Shown in pieces: positions 5,075 to 7,329 of a DNA stretch of 7,329 bases. Position numbers and translations under genes: made by a program. The DNA lies in NCBI GenBank assembly GCA_013815535.1, contig JACDGC010000173.1:1-7329 (forward strand), read 5' to 3'. The DNA comes from Ktedonobacterales bacterium (GTDB taxonomy: Bacteria > Chloroflexota > Ktedonobacteria > Ktedonobacterales > JACDGC01). Each line of letters starts with the position of its first letter. Position 1 is the stretch's first letter. The notes beneath the pieces were generated by a model. That model had not been told where the DNA came from and searched no databases. It saw nothing but the letters and a program-made list of their open reading frames with translations.

Positions 5075-5920
5075 ATGCCGATTTTACGCGATCCGTCGCC
5101 CGATGTGCAAGCCTTGGCTGCCCGCCTCTCTGCTTACCAGCGCATGCTCTTGGGCAAAGCTGGCATGCCCCGTTGGTTCGCCTTGGCCTATCCATGGGAA
5201 CCGGCCCCCGGTCGCCAGACGCACGAGGCCCAGCGGCTTGCTGCTCCGTCACTCGGGCTGCTCGCCACATCGCCAACGTTCCTCGGTGCCTATGAACTCA
5301 CCCTTCTGGGGGAGCAAGTGGCTGCTGTTTTTCTGATGAATCTCTGCCAGGACCAGCAGCGCGCTGAAACATTGGCGTATGCTCTCACTCCCCTGCAACG
5401 CTCGGTGGCGTGCCTCGTGGCGACATTGGGCGTGCTCTTTGCCGCGAACTCCCTTCCCTACGCGAGGTGGCTGTTGCTAATGGCCTCGCTAACCCGGAAT
5501 ATGGCGTCCTTGCGGCCCATGGCCCTGCGGATTCCCGCACCTTCATCCTCACCACACTGGGCGAGGCCATTGTGGAAGAGTTGCTGCTGGGGGTGCGCCA
5601 TGGATAGCCGCAAGTATCAACTCTTTTTGGATCTGGACTTTGCGCCACGAATGGTCCTGTTGCGCATGGTCGCCGAAGCCTGTCGTTCGCTGCACTGTTG
5701 GGGCACCTCGTGTACAACGTTCACGACGTGGCAAGAGGTGGTGCCCGATGCTGATCTTGGGCAGGTGTGCCGCGTTCTGGTGGCAAAAGGGTTGATCCTC
5801 GACTTAGGTGCGGATGACCTCGGCTTATACCGCCCGACTCTTGCGGGGGTGCAACTCGTCACAGCCTGGCTGCTACGGTATATCGCCTACCCACCGACGG
5901 GGGAATGCTCGGATGTGTAA
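5075..5920 (+). CDS. 281-aa open frame as it stands; probably two winged-helix genes fused by a frameshift
   Basis: Literally the frame runs from ATG 5075 (CAGGAGG 4 bases upstream) to TAA 5918-5920. The N-terminal 122 residues look like genuine protein, with a winged-helix-like module whose wing-helix part is Y-E-L-T-L-L-G-E-Q-V-A-A-V-F-L (73-87). Residues about 124-174 look like an out-of-frame translation rich in P, S, R, W and C (A-P-S-S-S-P-H-W-A-R). There the neighbouring frame gives protein-like sequence ending at TAG 5605-5607. From residue 176 the sequence again looks genuine and matches a separate gene starting at ATG 5600. The best reading is an original gene of about 177 aa (5075-5607) that lost one base, perhaps one T of a T-run at 5438-5440, followed by the gene at 5600. 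A DNA-binding role is inferred from the winged-helix resemblance. Confidence 0.55.
   Translation: MPILRDPSPDVQALAARLSAYQRMLLGKAGMPRWFALAYPWEPAPGRQTHEAQRLAAPSLGLLATSPTFLGAYELTLLGEQVAAVFLMNLCQDQQRAETLAYALTPLQRSVACLVATLGVLFAANSLPYARWLLLMASLTRNMASLRPMALRIPAPSSSPHWARPLWKSCCWGCAMDSRKYQLFLDLDFAPRMVLLRMVAEACRSLHCWGTSCTTFTTWQEVVPDADLGQVCRVLVAKGLILDLGADDLGLYRPTLAGVQLVTAWLLRYIAYPPTGECSDV
5440..5607 (+). other. Displaced-frame continuation of the 5075 gene (second winged-helix-like module)
   Basis: In this frame codons from TGC 5440 to TAG 5607 read C-R-E-L-P-S-L-R-E-V-A-V-A-N-G-L, later Y-G-V-L-A-A-H-G, and F-I-L-T-T-L-G-E-A-I-V-E-E-L. This resembles the helix, wing and final helix of a winged-helix domain, and also the modules in residues 1-90 of the 5075 gene and in the 5600 gene. 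The frame has a TGA at 5365-5367 and its only nearby start, GTG 5410, lacks a ribosome site. It is therefore better explained as the tail of the 5075 gene after loss of one base than as an independent gene. Confidence 0.55.
5600..5920 (+). CDS. Small winged-helix-like protein, 106 aa
   Basis: ATG 5600 overlaps the TAG of the preceding displaced frame by 8 bases (ATGGATAG). A G-rich GGGGGT lies about 6 bases upstream, so it is probably translated by coupling. The protein contains a predicted helix at 15-32 (A-P-R-M-V-L-L-R-M-V-A-E-A). A second helical part at 50-65 ends in V-A-K-G-L-I-L-D-L. A wing-like G-L-Y-R-P-T (75-80) precedes a last helix, L-A-G-V-Q-L-V-T-A-W-L-L. This order resembles compact winged-helix DNA-binding domains, although I cannot name a family. 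Its own ATG lies in the same frame as ATG 5075, so a gene finder would merge the two. The next gene starts inside its stop region, again with an 8-base overlap. Confidence 0.55.
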   Translation: MDSRKYQLFLDLDFAPRMVLLRMVAEACRSLHCWGTSCTTFTTWQEVVPDADLGQVCRVLVAKGLILDLGADDLGLYRPTLAGVQLVTAWLLRYIAYPPTGECSDV

Positions 5921-6290
5921 TGCGCTAGACCCCATTGTCCGCACGTGGATCGCACTGCTGGATTCTGCTGAGGTGCTGCTGCGGACCGCTCCTGGCCGTG
6001 ATCCGGGAGCGTTCGACCGGGTGGGCATTGCGATTGATCTGCTGCTCAAACATGAGCACACCATGACCGATGCTCAGCGCGAACTCGCCCGACGTACCGT
6101 CTGGGTCCGAGATAACCCCGAGTCGATCCCAGATGATCGCTCAACGTGGGGACGTTGCACCTGCCCTACCTGTCGCCTCGCCCGGCGTCTGACACAAGCA
6201 CACCAGAAATACCCCGCACTGCGCGCCAGTGCTGTCGCTATCGTCCTACCGCAACCTACACCCACCACTCAAGGAGAATTGTTCCCATGA
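5913..6290 (+). CDS. Hypothetical 125-aa protein with a Cys cluster and C-terminal QGELF motif
   Basis: ATG 5913 overlaps the preceding TAA by 8 bases (ATGTGTAA), with a G-rich GGGGGA 8 bases or so upstream. An in-frame ATG at 5808 would add 35 low-quality residues inside the preceding gene. Residues 8-60 are predicted helical (I-V-R-T-W-I-A-L-L-D-S-A-E-V-L-L). A C-T-C-P-T-C cluster (C82, C84, C87), with H97 nearby, could bind zinc. The last residues, Q120-G-E-L-F-P125, fit the Q-x-x-L-F pentapeptide by which many bacterial DNA-replication and repair proteins bind the sliding clamp DnaN. The family is not recognised; a role in DNA metabolism of the element is inferred only from that tail. Its TGA overlaps the next ATG by 4 bases. 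Confidence 0.7.
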   Translation: MCNALDPIVRTWIALLDSAEVLLRTAPGRDPGAFDRVGIAIDLLLKHEHTMTDAQRELARRTVWVRDNPESIPDDRSTWGRCTCPTCRLARRLTQAHQKYPALRASAVAIVLPQPTPTTQGELFP

Positions 6291-6895
6291 TCATTCACAT
6301 CGCCACCGCTGACAACGCTTTTGTCCTGCCCACCCCCGTCCTCGATGACACGGAAAAGGGCTATCACCTGGAAGACCGCATGCAAGTGACGGTCCGCTCT
6401 CCCGCCAACGACAAGACCGCCACGGTCGAGTTCCGCCTGGATGCCGAATCCGATGCCCCCACTCTGGCGCAACTCGATGCCTGGATTGAGAGTGGCGACC
6501 TCTTGCGCGTCGTCTGCTCCGGTGTCACCGCTCGACCCTTCATCCATCAAGAAGGCAAGCAATATCGTTCGCGCGGCTCCGAAAAGGAGATCAACGGCCA
6601 GACGGCGACGCTCGACACCTTGATCATCTTCGCGGGGCAATCCATCACCCTCGCATCAGAACCATTTGATGCGGATGAGGAGGTCCGCAGGGCACGCGGG
6701 GCGTACAAGAAAGCCCAGCGCTCGTATCGCCAGCGCACGAATGCTGAGCGTCTAGCGCGCACCAACGCTGGGATGGAAGAACGCATCGCCAAGATGCGCG
6801 AAGCCGCCAAGGCCAAAGAAGCCGCTGCCGCTGCGGCCTCCCCGGCGGCCCCCGCCACTGATGGCACCGGCCAAAATGGTCGCCGTCGCAGCTAG
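6287..6895 (+). CDS. Hypothetical 202-aa protein, possible OB-fold domain with charged coiled-coil tail
   Basis: ATG 6287 overlaps the preceding TGA (ATGA, 6287-6290). AAGGAG lies about 10 bases upstream, inside the preceding gene. Residues about 1-125 are strand-rich: M-Q-V-T-V-R-S-P, T-V-E-F-R-L-D-A, G-D-L-L-R-V-V-C-S-G-V and T-L-I-I-F-A-G-Q-S-I-T-L. The layout, a long loop then strands carrying basic and aromatic residues, is reminiscent of single-stranded-DNA-binding OB folds, but no diagnostic motif confirms it. Residues about 128-182 are a highly charged Arg/Lys/Glu/Ala helix likely to form a coiled coil. Residues 175-202 are Ala-rich and end in R-R-R-S. No signal peptide or membrane segment is present, so the protein is cytosolic. 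An ssDNA-binding or structural role is an inference of low confidence. Confidence 0.75.
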   Translation: MIIHIATADNAFVLPTPVLDDTEKGYHLEDRMQVTVRSPANDKTATVEFRLDAESDAPTLAQLDAWIESGDLLRVVCSGVTARPFIHQEGKQYRSRGSEKEINGQTATLDTLIIFAGQSITLASEPFDADEEVRRARGAYKKAQRSYRQRTNAERLARTNAGMEERIAKMREAAKAKEAAAAAASPAAPATDGTGQNGRRRS

Positions 6896-6904
6896 TCGTT
6901 CCTT

Positions 6905-6928
6905 GGGGGCATGGCCTGCTGCGCCCCC
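6905..6928 (+). other. GC hairpin between the 6287 and 6954 genes
   Basis: GGGGGC (6905-6910) pairs with GCCCCC (6923-6928) across a 12-base loop. No T-run follows, so it is at most a weak or Rho-assisted attenuator, or a stabiliser of the upstream message. Confidence 0.3.
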
Positions 6929-6953
6929 TCCATTCACCCTATAAGGAGCATTC

Positions 6954-7329
6954 ATGTTTGGACGCAAACGCCCCGCTGAGGACGGCGTGGCCCTGGCCCT
7001 CAAGCAACTCGAACAACAAAACGCGGGGTTGGTCCGTCTCGCCCACTTCTTCGCGGGGCTGCTGGTGATCGCTACCTCGGTCGCCTCGCTCATTGCCCTG
7101 GCAGCGCGGCAACAACGGATTGGGGCAACGCCTGTCGCGGTGTCGTTGTGGGATGCACCGCAACTGGCGGCACGAAAGGAAGCCGAGGTGCGGGGACAAT
7201 TGGCGGTGGTGGCGCGGCGTGGGGGCAATGCCCTGGCGATCATGCGCTGGGTCGATGCTCACGTCTCACCCCTGGATCTGCTCGCCCAGTATGTCCCTGA
7301 TGCGGCACCGCTTCGCCAGGGACGGGGCT
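6954..7329 (+). CDS. Membrane-anchored hypothetical protein (C-terminus outside the window)
   Basis: ATG 6954 has AAGGAG 6 bases upstream, and the frame stays open for 125 codons to the right edge. The N-terminus is short and basic (M-F-G-R-K-R-P), followed by an amphipathic helix, A-L-A-L-K-Q-L-E-Q-Q. One hydrophobic segment spans about 31-51 (H-F-F-A-G-L-L-V-I-A through A-L-A-A). Residues after it are charged and likely lie on the opposite side of the membrane (V-S-L-W-D-A-P-Q-L onward). A short cytosolic N-terminus, one transmembrane helix and a larger periplasmic or external domain are shared with VirB8-type transfer proteins, but also with many unrelated proteins, so I do not assign it. 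It follows the 202-aa gene by 58 bases and is probably in the same operon. Confidence 0.75.
   Translation, partial: MFGRKRPAEDGVALALKQLEQQNAGLVRLAHFFAGLLVIATSVASLIALAARQQRIGATPVAVSLWDAPQLAARKEAEVRGQLAVVARRGGNALAIMRWVDAHVSPLDLLAQYVPDAAPLRQGRG

Noticed and set aside
5430..5445. Programmed -1 frameshift at the 5440 frame switch
   Set aside because: No X-XXY-YYZ slippery heptamer is present; a simple one-base loss fits better.
6752..7262. Minus-strand frames of 163 and 107 aa
   Set aside because: They are antisense to the 202-aa gene and the membrane protein gene and have Ala/Arg/Ser-rich shadow composition.
1..7329. CRISPR array or complete insertion sequence
   Set aside because: No regularly spaced repeats with unique spacers were seen, and no pair of terminal inverted repeats bounding a whole transposase lies in the window.

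Overview
The window looks like accessory, mobile-element-rich DNA from a GC-rich bacterium, most plausibly a Chloroflexota member such as a Ktedonobacteria relative. That placement rests on the style of the XRE-type HTH plus TPR regulator, the XerC/D-like integrase and the poorly recognisable operon. It is an inference from protein style, not from a marker gene.

Left part (1-1508). A truncated minus-strand zinc-ribbon protein, probably the N-terminus of an IS1-like transposase, faces an AT-rich plus-strand gene (253-1134). That gene encodes a single-pass membrane protein with an exported beta-rich domain, and its base composition is very unlike the rest of the window. Positions 1135-1508 hold no credible protein gene. 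They contain the 3' part of a tRNA-Thr (anticodon TGT) without a 5' half, which is a likely tyrosine-recombinase attachment site. A small hairpin and two pairs of short direct repeats follow, leading up to the integrase.

Middle part (1509-4666). A complete tyrosine recombinase (1575-2618) converges on a minus-strand transcript. That transcript, read from right to left, has a promoter near 4590-4562, a leader with a hairpin, and an HTH-TPR regulator split by one in-frame TGA. A WbpD/WlbB-type sugar N-acyltransferase (2680-3285) comes next, then a clear Rho-independent terminator (2657-2626).

Right part (4667-7329). A plus-strand run of small genes appears to form one operon: a 96-aa unknown; a winged-helix-like protein that seems frameshifted; a second winged-helix-like protein; a 125-aa protein with a Cys cluster and a C-terminal clamp-binding-like QGELF; a 202-aa protein with a possible OB fold and a charged coiled-coil tail; and a membrane protein cut by the window edge. 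Successive starts and stops overlap by 8, 8 and 4 bases, which suggests translational coupling. I cannot assign this operon to a named pathway. A DNA-handling, replication or transfer module of an integrative element or plasmid is the best inference.

Two genes carry apparent inactivating changes: the in-frame TGA in the regulator and the frame switch in the first winged-helix gene. These changes, the transposase fragment and the tRNA remnant all fit a decaying or recently rearranged element.
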